This document shows positions 15,437 to 23,126 of a DNA stretch of 27,725 bases, piece after piece. Each line of letters opens with the position of its first letter. Position 1 is the stretch's first letter. The notes under the pieces are model-generated. The model was not told where the DNA came from and did no database searches. It saw only the letters and a list, made by a program, of their open reading frames with translations. The position numbers were made by a program, and so were the translations under genes. Source of the stretch: Defluviitaleaceae bacterium (GTDB lineage Bacteria > Bacillota > Clostridia > Lachnospirales > UBA5962); assembly GCA_009787435.1 (NCBI GenBank), contig WRFW01000220.1, positions 1-27,725 of the forward strand, given 5' to 3'.

Positions 15437-16054
15437 TTAATTTGTGAAAAAAGCTATCATCAAACTTACTATATTGCTAAAAATAGCATTTGTATGCCCC
15501 GGCAATAGGAAAAATGCGAAAACTAAAATAAATAAATACATTCTTTCGTTTGAGCTGAAAGTTAAAGATTGATTTGGAGACATAAAGAGCTTTAAAATCC
15601 TAGAAGCCTCAAATGGATAAAGCGGTATTAAATTAAATATAAAAAGTCCAAAACTAAAACGCATAGTTTGAAATAAAAACGTTAACCAAAAAAAGCCTAA
15701 ATAAGTTTGCAAAGGCGGCAATGTGTTGATTAGAAAAGAACTAACAATGCCAGTTAATATAAGAATCACCATAGGAACTAAAGAGCTTATTATAACAGCA
15801 TTTTTGGAACTTCTATATATTTGATTTCTAGTTTCTATAGGCTTCCCCCAACCGAGTGTGCCAAATTGAAAAAATAAAATTAAGCCTATTGGTTCTATAT
15901 GTTTTAGGGGATTTAAGCTTAATCGCCCTGTGTTTTTTATAGATTTATCACCAAAAGCTGAGCAAGTAACAGCTTTTGAAAATTCCTTTAAAAATATAAC
16001 TAAAATTGCTGCTAAAAAGGGGGTTACTAATGTTATAATTGGTATCATTTCCAT
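15437..16054 (-). CDS. Site-2-protease-like membrane protein lacking the HExxH zinc ligands
   Basis: The protein has 205 residues and about five membrane segments. The frame is that of M50 (SpoIVFB/FtsH-type) intramembrane peptidases: AFGDKSIKNTGRLSLNPLKH followed by IEPIG and later WGKPI is the typical GD-x-TAK-x-GRLT-LNP-x-H-D pattern. At the position of the catalytic HExxH stands KEFSK (23-27), so both histidines are lysine. The second motif, usually N-x-x-P-x-x-P-L-D-G, reads NLIPLYPFEA (141-150), with Asp replaced by Glu. It should therefore not bind zinc or cut peptides. Its start lies inside the end of the ABC ATPase gene (10-base overlap), so the two are coupled. It may have been co-opted as a binding or transport partner; this is inference. 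Confidence 0.82.
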   Translation of the reverse strand: MEMIPIITLVTPFLAAILVIFLKEFSKAVTCSAFGDKSIKNTGRLSLNPLKHIEPIGLILFFQFGTLGWGKPIETRNQIYRSSKNAVIISSLVPMVILILTGIVSSFLINTLPPLQTYLGFFWLTFLFQTMRFSFGLFIFNLIPLYPFEASRILKLFMSPNQSLTFSSNERMYLFILVFAFFLLPGHTNAIFSNIVSLMIAFFTN

Positions 16055-16818
16055 CGCTCCATATTTTTTAATGTTAATTTTCTTATATTTGTGCCATAAA
16101 CTTCGTTTAAAATATCTTTTTCTATCATAGTTTTAGAACTGCCGAAAAAAGAAACTTTCCCGCCATTCAAAACTAACATTTTTTCCGTTAAATTCATAGC
16201 TAAATCTATATCGTGCATTACAGAGATTATAATTTTTTCACTCTCACCTTTATTTTGAGTAAGAGATTTTAAAAGCTCTATTAACTCTAATTGATATTTT
16301 ATATCTAAATGGTTTGTTGGCTCATCTAGCATAATTATTTTTGATTCTTGAATGAGTGCAGATGCTATCAAAACACGTTGGTATTGCCCGCCAGAAAGAT
16401 TATTTATTGGCTTTTTATAATATTTTTCTAAATTTAGCTGTTCTAAAATATTCATTATTTTTTCATGAGAACAATTTGAAGAATAAGCACCCATTTTTAC
16501 ACGCTCATAAACTGTGAAGTTAAAAAAATTGCTATTGCTTTGATTTAAAATTGCTATATTTTTTGCAATTTCTTTTCGCTTTAAGCTTTTCACTTCAACT
16601 CCATCTATTTTAACTGAGCCGCTATAAGGCAAAATATTTGCTATACATTTAAGAAGTGTGCTTTTGCCAGAGCCATTTGGTCCTAAAACGCTTAATATAT
16701 CACCTGTATGTAAATAAAAGCAAACATCAACAAGTGCATTAGTAATATGCTCGCCAAAGGCTTTTTTTGCTAATGCACTTTTATAATTTTGGCTTAAATT
16801 TTGAACTTCTAATTTCAT
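16045..16818 (-). CDS. ABC transporter ATP-binding protein (iron-chelate/cobalamin FecE type)
   Basis: The protein has 257 residues from the ATG at 16818, where the family N-terminus MKLEVQNLSQNYK begins; a GTG at 16839 in frame would add 7 residues. Neither has a good ribosome site. Motifs are intact: GPNGSGKST (Walker A), LNQSN (Q-loop), LSGGQYQR (signature), IIMLDEPTNHLD (Walker B) and the H-loop in SVMHDID. The sequence is closest in style to FecE/BtuD-type ATPases that drive uptake of iron chelates or cobalamin. No binding protein or BtuC-type permease is nearby; the only partner is the overlapping pseudo-protease membrane gene. Whether these two work together is open. Confidence 0.9.
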   Translation of the reverse strand: MKLEVQNLSQNYKSALAKKAFGEHITNALVDVCFYLHTGDILSVLGPNGSGKSTLLKCIANILPYSGSVKIDGVEVKSLKRKEIAKNIAILNQSNSNFFNFTVYERVKMGAYSSNCSHEKIMNILEQLNLEKYYKKPINNLSGGQYQRVLIASALIQESKIIMLDEPTNHLDIKYQLELIELLKSLTQNKGESEKIIISVMHDIDLAMNLTEKMLVLNGGKVSFFGSSKTMIEKDILNEVYGTNIRKLTLKNMERWK

Positions 16819-16874
16819 TTGCGAATAATATCCAAGCACGAACTACTTCAAAACTATATTTTGTATATTCCTAA

Positions 16875-16945
16875 AAATGCCGTTAACCAATCTTTGAAAA
16901 TGCCCAAGTGTCTATATACATAGCCTATGCTTTGGCAGAGTTCTT
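16875..16945. repeat. Dispersed intergenic repeat, copy 2
   Basis: AAATGCC (16875) and AAATGCCCAAGT (16898-16909) are followed, after a CATAGCCTATG mini-palindrome, by CTTTGGCAGAGTTCTTAA. The order and spacing match the element at 4949-5005 (box, about 20 bases, CTTTGG half). It fills the gap between the surface protein and ABC ATPase genes. A weak promoter TTGGTT-17-TATACA for the ATPase may overlap it. Confidence 0.5.
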
Positions 16946-16951
16946 AATTTT

Positions 16952-17995
16952 TTAAAATCCAAAAGGCGAAAGCCAAACAGAATTATCTATTCTATTTATA
17001 TTAATTAAAAAATGCTGCCTAATATTATTTTCATCTAAAAAAGATATTGCCCTAGTTGACATTCTATCTTCTATAGATGTGCTCAATATAAAAGGCAATT
17101 CTGGGGTTAGCTCTTCAATAGAATGTATAACTTGCCCAATAGTTAAATTGCTCATATTGGTTGTTTGTGCTATGTTTTCAAAATAAACTGTGTTAAGCTG
17201 AAAATCTCTAAGGGGTGTATCTGTCCATATTACAAGAGTATCATTTAATATAGAAGTGTAGTCAAAAAATATGTTGTTTAAATTTGCGTATTCATTTATT
17301 AAATCACCTGTTATAGAATAAGACCATAAGTTTACAGCTGAATTTGGCACCGATACTTGTATAGGGTGTGTGGAAGATCTATTTACTATAACTACTCCAT
17401 TATATATAGTGGCATTTGTGCCTTGCATACCATAATTAAAAAATGAAATAGGAACAAATGTTCTATCTTCTATTATTACTGGTGCGGGTCCAAATTCAAT
17501 TGTACTTTCGCCACCATCTCGGCTTAAAAGCGGCTCGCCTATCCAAAGAATATAATTTTCGCCTAAGTTAACTCTTCTTTCAAAATTACTCCACCCTACT
17601 ACTAAACCAAGAGCTTCGGTTATAGCCCGAACTGGCAATATAGTTACCCCATTATTTACTGAGGGGAAAGGGGAATTTATACGCCTGCCATTTACCCGTA
17701 TTTCACCCGTTACATATTCAGAAATTCCTAAAGGAGTATTTAGGGCATTTGAAATATTAAAGTTTACAGGAATTGTTTGCGGTATATTTAAAGGAACAAA
17801 AGTAAAATAGTGATTGTGATTAATGTAGTTTGGGCTTCTATTAGGTTCATAATAAAAACTAAGGTGTTCTATAGAGCTAACTAAAGGGTCTTGAAATTCT
17901 GTGTTTGTATAAATTTGCACAATCAAAATAAATAGTGAAACAATCGCAAAGATTAATATTAAAATTTTTTTGATAACTTTCTCCTTTCCAAACAA
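16952..17995 (-). CDS. Membrane-anchored protein with copper-amine-oxidase N-like domain
   Basis: Up to 347 residues. A basic start and hydrophobic segment (KKILILIFAIVSLFILIVQI) form an uncleaved anchor or signal peptide. The central part (about 95-205) has the Cu_amine_oxidN1-like repeat pattern: INSPFPSVNNGVTILPVRAI, then EALGLVVGW, and PVIIEDRTFVPISFF. These are stalk or wall-associated domains common in Clostridia and not an oxidase. The last 140 residues are unrecognised. The coordinates use TTG at 17995, the only standard start codon in frame before the hydrophobic segment, yet it has no ribosome site. A strong GGAAAGGAG (17981-17989) lies downstream of that TTG, 6 bases before an in-frame ATC (17972-17974) followed by Lys-Lys-Ile-Leu, where an ATG would be expected. 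Confidence 0.75.
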   Translation of the reverse strand: MFGKEKVIKKILILIFAIVSLFILIVQIYTNTEFQDPLVSSIEHLSFYYEPNRSPNYINHNHYFTFVPLNIPQTIPVNFNISNALNTPLGISEYVTGEIRVNGRRINSPFPSVNNGVTILPVRAITEALGLVVGWSNFERRVNLGENYILWIGEPLLSRDGGESTIEFGPAPVIIEDRTFVPISFFNYGMQGTNATIYNGVVIVNRSSTHPIQVSVPNSAVNLWSYSITGDLINEYANLNNIFFDYTSILNDTLVIWTDTPLRDFQLNTVYFENIAQTTNMSNLTIGQVIHSIEELTPELPFILSTSIEDRMSTRAISFLDENNIRQHFLININRIDNSVWLSPFGF

Positions 17996-18163
17996 AATTT
18001 AATTGGTAATTGGTAATATCAAGGGTTATTTAAAAGACTAACAAAGGGCTTGCTTGAAATGAATGCTCAAATCAAAACAGACGTTTATAAGTCTATCATT
18101 ACCAAAAATAACAATTTTAATACTAATGTTTTTGAAAGTCCTCATAATTCCACAACCTGCCTA

Positions 18164-19078
18164 TTATGCATTTGTTATGAGCAGTTCGCTTATAATTCCA
18201 CGCTTTCTTGATATAGAATTTATAGCCCTATTTGCCCCTATTCTTAAAATTTGATAATCATTATAAAGTTCGTCAAAAAAATTATCATTTTCATCTATAT
18301 TTTTTGGATCGGAATTACTAGCTAAAATAATCGCACCATGCTCAGATATTTTATGTATAAATTCAGCTAGCTTTTTTTGTTCTTTATCTCCAAACTTATT
18401 ATTTGAATAAGCAGTAAAACTTGCTGTTTCAGTTAAAGGGCGATAAGGCGGGTCAAAATAGCAAAAGGTTTTATCATCTATAAAATTTTTACATAGGGTG
18501 TAGTCCCCATTAACAATATTTACATTTTTAAGTTTTTCTGAAACGATTAAAATGTTATTTATATCACAAATTTTAGGATTTTTATATTTGCCTTGCGGCA
18601 CATTAAACTCGCCTTTTGAATTTACCCTATATAATCCGTTAAAACAAGTTCGATTTAAAAAAATAAAAAGGGCTGCCAAAAGAACACTGCTAGGGCTCGT
18701 TAATTTTATATCGTTAAATATAGTTCTTTTTTCATAATAAATAATTTTTCTCTCATCATCATTTTTTGAAAGATAGTCTTTTTCTAAGTCTGTTAAAACT
18801 TCTAAAAGCTCTTGGGCTCTATCCCTTATAATTTTATACGTATGTATTAACTCTGAATTAATATCACCGATATACACTTCTGAAACGTTATAATAATTAA
18901 GTATATCAAATAAGACTGCCCCACCGCCTATGAAAGGTTCGGCGTATTTTTTTATGGAAAAACCTAAGCCAGCGGGGTAATTTTTGCGAATATCATTAAG
19001 AAGCCCGCCCTTTCCACCAGCCCATTTTACAAAAGGTTTTGCTAAATTTTGATTTGCACCATTTTTCATATTTTCCAT
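18164..19078 (-). CDS. dam: DNA adenine N6-methyltransferase, Dam/DpnM (D12) class
   Basis: The protein has 304 residues. Motif X FVKWAGGKGGLL (16-27), motif I EPFIGGGAVLF (47-57) and the catalytic motif IV DPPY (209-212) define the alpha-class (D12) adenine methylases, which use S-adenosylmethionine. Most members of this type methylate GATC, but D12 also includes enzymes for other sites, so GATC is likely and not proven. No restriction endonuclease gene is next to it; the 168-base gap downstream holds only a doubtful 35-codon frame. A TATAAT box ends 7 bases before the ATG, so the transcript is predicted to be leaderless; a second ATG three codons in (19069) has GGAAA just upstream. It is divergent from the xylanase gene. 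Confidence 0.94.
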   Translation of the reverse strand: MENMKNGANQNLAKPFVKWAGGKGGLLNDIRKNYPAGLGFSIKKYAEPFIGGGAVLFDILNYYNVSEVYIGDINSELIHTYKIIRDRAQELLEVLTDLEKDYLSKNDDERKIIYYEKRTIFNDIKLTSPSSVLLAALFIFLNRTCFNGLYRVNSKGEFNVPQGKYKNPKICDINNILIVSEKLKNVNIVNGDYTLCKNFIDDKTFCYFDPPYRPLTETASFTAYSNNKFGDKEQKKLAEFIHKISEHGAIILASNSDPKNIDENDNFFDELYNDYQILRIGANRAINSISRKRGIISELLITNA

Positions 19079-19085
19079 AGTAATA

Positions 19086-19114
19086 ATTATACACTAATCT
19101 ATCATATTAAGCAA
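19086..19114 (-). promoter_or_regulatory. dam promoter (leaderless)
   Basis: TTGCTT (19109-19114), 17 bases, TATAAT (19086-19091). The -10 ends 7 bases before the ATG at 19078, so transcription should begin at the start codon. Confidence 0.65.
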
Positions 19115-19117
19115 GTG

Positions 19118-19121
19118 GATC
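19118..19121. promoter_or_regulatory. GATC site adjoining the dam promoter
   Basis: This is one of only four GATC sites that I find in the window. It lies 3 bases upstream of the dam -35 and 64 bases from the xylanase -35, in the divergent region. Methylation of this site could affect dam transcription; that is inference. Confidence 0.5.
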
Positions 19122-19184
19122 TTATAAAGTTTCAATGGCTGCTGTAATTTTTTAATAAAAAATCTAAATTTTTTCAAAAAAGGC

Positions 19185-19213
19185 TTGAAATTGATTTTCA
19201 AATAGGGTATAAT
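19185..19213 (+). promoter_or_regulatory. Xylanase promoter with overlapping inverted repeat
   Basis: TTGAAA (19185-19190), 17 bases, TATAAT (19208-19213). The -35 is also the left arm of TTGAAA-N5-TTTCAA (19185-19201), a plausible operator covering the -35. Confidence 0.75.
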
Positions 19214-19258
19214 AATTACACAACAGTTTCAAAAATTTTTATTAATAGGGGGTTCTAA

Positions 19259-22200
19259 ATGCACAAAAAAACTAAAAAGGCAGTAGCAATATTTTTAAGT
19301 TTATTGTTATTTTTGCTAGCTTTTCCTTTGAATATCTTCGGGGAATTTGAACTAATCTACAATGAAGAGACCGAGGAAACACAAGAAAAATATTATACAG
19401 AAGAAAAGCAAGAAAATAGCGAAGAAACATATGAAGCACCTAAAAAAGATACACAAAAAATCTATGAAACATATGCACAAGAAGCAATATTTACACAAAA
19501 CACAAGTAGTGATTACTTTATTCTACTAACAAATAGACAAAACAACTGGGATGGCTTAACAATTTTAGAAAGCTACATAAACTTTCAAGCTGGGGATGAA
19601 GTGTTTATAAGTGGTTCTTCTGAAATTCCAACGAGTTGGGCAGCGGCTGTGCTTAACGCAAACCCAGCGGGGCATGAAGTAATCGCCCAAGGGCACGGCT
19701 TAGATAACTATAACTGGCACGGCGGAAACTTTGTTTTCGCTACAAACATACAAGATTTGCCAAGCTATGCAGTAGAATTTAATATAAACCCAACCCTTAT
19801 AACTAGCGGTATTAGAATTCAAGCTGCAGGGTCAGGCGAAAACTTAAATTTAAGAATATATGAAATAATAGTCTTAAGAAACGGGCAGACAATTTTTAAC
19901 CTCTCTAACTATTTAAAAAATTCTGCTATAGAAAGTATAGAAGAAATTTCAGCACTTTCACCGAGTGGTGCAACAGCGACTATAATACGCTCTGGGAATA
20001 TACAAGAAGAAGAAAACCGCTCTATAGTTTTTAACCTTGCTGAATGGTTAGCTGAAAATGGGCATACCCCAGGCACTACCCTCCCTTGGAATGATACTAC
20101 ACAAGTTAGAAATGCAGGGTCTGCTTTAAATGTGCTTGCAGGCGGTGCTATTTCTATAACAGCTAGAAACGCAGATTGGGCAGGAATGGACGTTCGCCTA
20201 GCTCTATATCCAAATGATAGAATAATAATTGATGGAGTAGTTCCAGGTGGTGGAATAAGATTGCAACGCTTGCCAAGTTATAACACTATGGATACACAAA
20301 ATACAAATAGCACATTCACTTTAGTTCATTACGTTTCAGATGAAGATTCTATAGGTAGTGAGGGGTTTAGGCTAAATACAGCCGCTGGAAATGAAACTAT
20401 AATAATTAACAGAATAATAATAGAAAGATTAGACGATTCAGAACAAATAGAAGTGCCGCCTGTAGAAATACCACCGGTAGACTTACCTAGATTAGATACA
20501 ACATACTTAGGAAGCTACGTTTTAAGAACATATCTAGCACAAGGCGTCCAATGGGACGGTTTAAGAATTCCTAGGGCAGCTTTTGAAAACAGCTTAACAG
20601 AAGACGGTTTATACACTTTCTCTATAGATATATCTTCTCCGAGAAGCCCACAAGGCGTTGGAATAATGGTGCAAACTAATGGTCAATGGCATCATTTTAT
20701 AACTACACCTAACTATGCACCTAACGAAGAAATTTTCTTCTCTCGCTTTACTTCTGCACCTGCAAACATAAGAAATTTAACTTTCACCGAAGTGCAAATA
20801 GTTAAATTGGGTGCTGGCAACGGCGGCATTTTCCCTGAATCTCGCACTTTATTTTTCATAGACAATTTAACGATTACAAATTCAAGCGGCGAAATAGTTT
20901 GGATTAGAGACTTTGAAGATAGAAGCACAAGCGGCATTAATATAAGTGCCCCTGCTGGCTCTTACTTTGAAGTTGTCCCTACACAAAGTGCTTTCACAGC
21001 AGAGCTTCCAGTTCAAATAGTTAACTATTGGGATTTAACACTTCCATCTTTGCTTGATGCCTTAGGAGAGTATTTCCTAATAGGAAACGTGTGGCCGACA
21101 CGTGCCCCGCAAATGATGAACCAAAATACTGAAGAATTCTTTCTCCGAAACTTCAACGCTATTACAGCGGAAGATGCACACAAACCAGATGTAATCGCTC
21201 CAAATCCTAACCCTGAAACTTGGAATTTTGATTATGCAGAAACTATAGTAAATTGGGCAAATGAAAACAACATAGCGATGGTTGGGCACACTTTAGTTTG
21301 GCATTCACAATCACCACTTTGGATGACTGGTAGAGATGGGCACACAACGCTTCCTTTAGTAACTAGAGATGTTGCAAAAACTAACATGCAAACTTTTATA
21401 AGAGAATACGCAGGGCGTTTTTCAGGAAGAATTTATTCTTGGGACGTTTTGAATGAAGTGTTTGTTGACTTTATATCTGGACCTGTTTGGGAAGCAAACC
21501 CTAACTGGCGTGCTCATATGAGAAGAGAGGGTGTAGGCTTAAATAATTTAAACTATTTAAGGTGGTATGATGCTTTTGCAAACGGTGCAACGGGTGATGA
21601 AAGTGGATCAGATTTTGTGTTTTATTCATTTTACTTTGCTAGAAGATATGACCCGCTAGCAATTTTATATTATAATGATTTTAACGAGGAAGCACCAGGC
21701 AAAAGAGAAGCAATAGCCCAAATGGTAGAAGAAATAAATGAAAGGTGGCGAAACCACCCAAGTTATGACGGTAGATTGTTAATAGAAAGAATAGGAATGC
21801 AATCTCACCACCATTTAGACCAATGGCCAACAAATTTTGATAACATACGCCCTGCTATAATGCGTTTTATAGAAACAGGGGCAGGAATAAGTATAACAGA
21901 ATTAGATATTACTATAGGAACAAACAATGTGGGCGGGGTTCAAATTCCAAACCAACCGAGTAATCTTACGCAAGCAGAGCAACAAAGATTAGCAGCAGCT
22001 TATGCAAGAGTTTTAAGCTACTATTTAGAATTTGCTGACTATATATATAGGCTTTCTATTTGGGGCTTAACAGATGCACAAAGTTGGCGTGCTTGGGGGA
22101 ATCCACTCCTTTTTGATGCAGATTTAAATCCTAAAGATGCTTTCTTTGCAGTTATTAATGCAACTCCAAATGTTCCAAATGGAAGCGGTGATAATAACAA

Positions 22201-22483
22201 CAGACCTCCTAATAATAGACCACCTTTAATAATTTGGGAATATGTATATTATTATGAAGATGAAGATGGAAACTTACAAATTACTACTGCAGATGATATA
22301 GCAGAGCAAGCTTGGACACAAACAGCAACGCCAAGAATAGTAAGAATTAGAAGAGAAATAGATTTAACGACATTATCAAACACACATCTATATTTGCTTC
22401 TAAGAAGAGGAACTATAACCGAGGAACAATTTAACTTAGCAATGAGAAGCAGAATAGGCAGGTTTTTTCTAACGAACTCATAA
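19259..22483 (+). CDS. Secreted multidomain GH10 endo-1,4-beta-xylanase
   Basis: The protein has 1074 residues. The signal peptide (hydrophobic FLSLLLFLLAFPLNIFG, cleavage about 31) is followed by an acidic Glu/Thr-rich linker to about 80. Three beta-rich, CBM22-like modules follow at about 82-215, 240-395 and 412-575; modules one and three share the WDGL signature. The GH10 catalytic domain spans about 590-960: HTLVWHSQSPLWM, acid/base Glu733 in WDVLNE, nucleophile Glu881 in ITELDI, and the C-terminal WGLTDAQSWR. The 148-residue gap between the catalytic residues is longer than the usual 105 or so, so there is an insertion. A Pro/Asn linker (about 970-990) leads to an unrecognised tail. It acts outside the cell on xylan. 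Ribosome site is GGGGG 6 bases before the ATG; a terminator follows. Confidence 0.96.
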   Translation: MHKKTKKAVAIFLSLLLFLLAFPLNIFGEFELIYNEETEETQEKYYTEEKQENSEETYEAPKKDTQKIYETYAQEAIFTQNTSSDYFILLTNRQNNWDGLTILESYINFQAGDEVFISGSSEIPTSWAAAVLNANPAGHEVIAQGHGLDNYNWHGGNFVFATNIQDLPSYAVEFNINPTLITSGIRIQAAGSGENLNLRIYEIIVLRNGQTIFNLSNYLKNSAIESIEEISALSPSGATATIIRSGNIQEEENRSIVFNLAEWLAENGHTPGTTLPWNDTTQVRNAGSALNVLAGGAISITARNADWAGMDVRLALYPNDRIIIDGVVPGGGIRLQRLPSYNTMDTQNTNSTFTLVHYVSDEDSIGSEGFRLNTAAGNETIIINRIIIERLDDSEQIEVPPVEIPPVDLPRLDTTYLGSYVLRTYLAQGVQWDGLRIPRAAFENSLTEDGLYTFSIDISSPRSPQGVGIMVQTNGQWHHFITTPNYAPNEEIFFSRFTSAPANIRNLTFTEVQIVKLGAGNGGIFPESRTLFFIDNLTITNSSGEIVWIRDFEDRSTSGINISAPAGSYFEVVPTQSAFTAELPVQIVNYWDLTLPSLLDALGEYFLIGNVWPTRAPQMMNQNTEEFFLRNFNAITAEDAHKPDVIAPNPNPETWNFDYAETIVNWANENNIAMVGHTLVWHSQSPLWMTGRDGHTTLPLVTRDVAKTNMQTFIREYAGRFSGRIYSWDVLNEVFVDFISGPVWEANPNWRAHMRREGVGLNNLNYLRWYDAFANGATGDESGSDFVFYSFYFARRYDPLAILYYNDFNEEAPGKREAIAQMVEEINERWRNHPSYDGRLLIERIGMQSHHHLDQWPTNFDNIRPAIMRFIETGAGISITELDITIGTNNVGGVQIPNQPSNLTQAEQQRLAAAYARVLSYYLEFADYIYRLSIWGLTDAQSWRAWGNPLLFDADLNPKDAFFAVINATPNVPNGSGDNNNRPPNNRPPLIIWEYVYYYEDEDGNLQITTADDIAEQAWTQTATPRIVRIRREIDLTTLSNTHLYLLLRRGTITEEQFNLAMRSRIGRFFLTNS

Positions 22484-22497
22484 ACTGCAAAAAATCA

Positions 22498-22530
22498 AGC
22501 CCCCGTTATAAATAATAACGGGGGCTTTTA
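22498..22530 (+). terminator. Strong terminator after the xylanase gene
   Basis: A perfect 12-bp stem, AGCCCCCGTTAT (22498-22509) with ATAACGGGGGCT (22515-22526), five-base loop, then TTTTATATA. Confidence 0.95.
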
Positions 22531-22543
22531 TATAAACAATGGT

Positions 22544-22617
22544 AAAAAAAAAGCTTAACAAATTCCCTTAACGCACCTTGCGGTGGAAAGAAACTAGTTG
22601 AGCTTTTCTTTTTTTGT
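22544..22617. terminator. Bidirectional terminator-like long hairpin
   Basis: AAAAGCTTAAC (22549-22559) pairs with GTTGAGCTTTT (22597-22607) with one wobble; inside, CACC (22574-22577) pairs with GGTG (22582-22585). It is flanked by A-tract on the left and T-tract on the right, so it could stop transcription in both directions, from the xylanase and from the DUF454 gene. Confidence 0.6.
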
Positions 22618-22622
22618 TTTAA

Positions 22623-22657
22623 AAATGAATAAGTTTTACTATACCAAAGCTATGATT
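22623..22657. repeat. Dispersed intergenic repeat, degenerate copy
   Basis: AAATGAATAAGT then TTTACTATACCAAAGCTATG. It matches the box plus following CAAAGC segment of the copies at 4949 and 16898 with several changes. The rest of the gap to 22698 is AT-rich and otherwise empty. Confidence 0.35.
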
Positions 22658-22698
22658 AGCTAGAGCCTTGCAAAAATCATAAATCATTTTTAAAAATT

Positions 22699-23091
22699 TT
22701 ATGCTTTTAATACTTCTTTTTTAGCTAATTCTTTCGGCTTAATGCTTAATATGTGCCACGTTAAAACTGTTCCTAAAGCTAGTAAAAACCAAGGAACCCA
22801 AACAGCGTTTAGAAGAAACATAGTTGTAATCATCCCTGTCCACATCATTGAGATACTAATGATTTTTATAGACATGCGAACGCCTGTTTTATAACGATAA
22901 TGCCTTATGTAATCGCCGAAGAAAGGTGTGTTTAGGAGCCATGCTTCCATACGCTTAGATGAGCGTGAAAAACAATAACCCGCACCTATTATAGGCCCCG
23001 TGCTACCCATTAAAGGGACAAAACGACCGATAATGCCAATTATAAGAAGTAAAAAGCCTAAGGTTAACCAACCGAGCTTTTTAATGTTCAC
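22699..23091 (-). CDS. DUF454 (YbaN-like) inner-membrane protein
   Basis: The protein has 130 residues. I choose the GTG at 23091: AAAGGAGG lies 10 bases upstream, and the consensus promoter (23127-23155) lies downstream of the longer ATG at 23142, so that ATG would not be on the transcript. The N-terminal KKLGWLTLGFLLLIIGIIGR followed by FVPLMGSTGPIIGAGYCFSR is the DUF454 pattern, then two further membrane segments (about 78-98 and 98-117). YbaN-like proteins are small membrane proteins of unknown role. It is monocistronic and divergent from galE. Confidence 0.85.
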   Translation of the reverse strand: MNIKKLGWLTLGFLLLIIGIIGRFVPLMGSTGPIIGAGYCFSRSSKRMEAWLLNTPFFGDYIRHYRYKTGVRMSIKIISISMMWTGMITTMFLLNAVWVPWFLLALGTVLTWHILSIKPKELAKKEVLKA

Positions 23092-23126
23092 TCTTTGCTT
23101 ACCTCCTTTCTTACATTTATAAATAT

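Noticed and set aside
18038..18145. 35-codon minus-strand frame downstream of dam (begins MRTFKNISIKIVIF)
   Set aside because: It has no ribosome site, no recognisable family and no context beyond the gap. I considered it as the remnant of a restriction gene partnering dam, but nothing in it supports that.
18063..18254. 63-codon plus-strand frame overlapping the dam 3' end
   Set aside because: Its hydrophobic content comes from the complement of the dam coding sequence; it has no start signals.
16952..22530. Integrative element carrying the surface protein, dam and xylanase
   Set aside because: The GATC cluster and the altered start codon hint at a separate history, but there is no integrase, no flanking direct repeat and no tRNA target; I do not call a mobile element.
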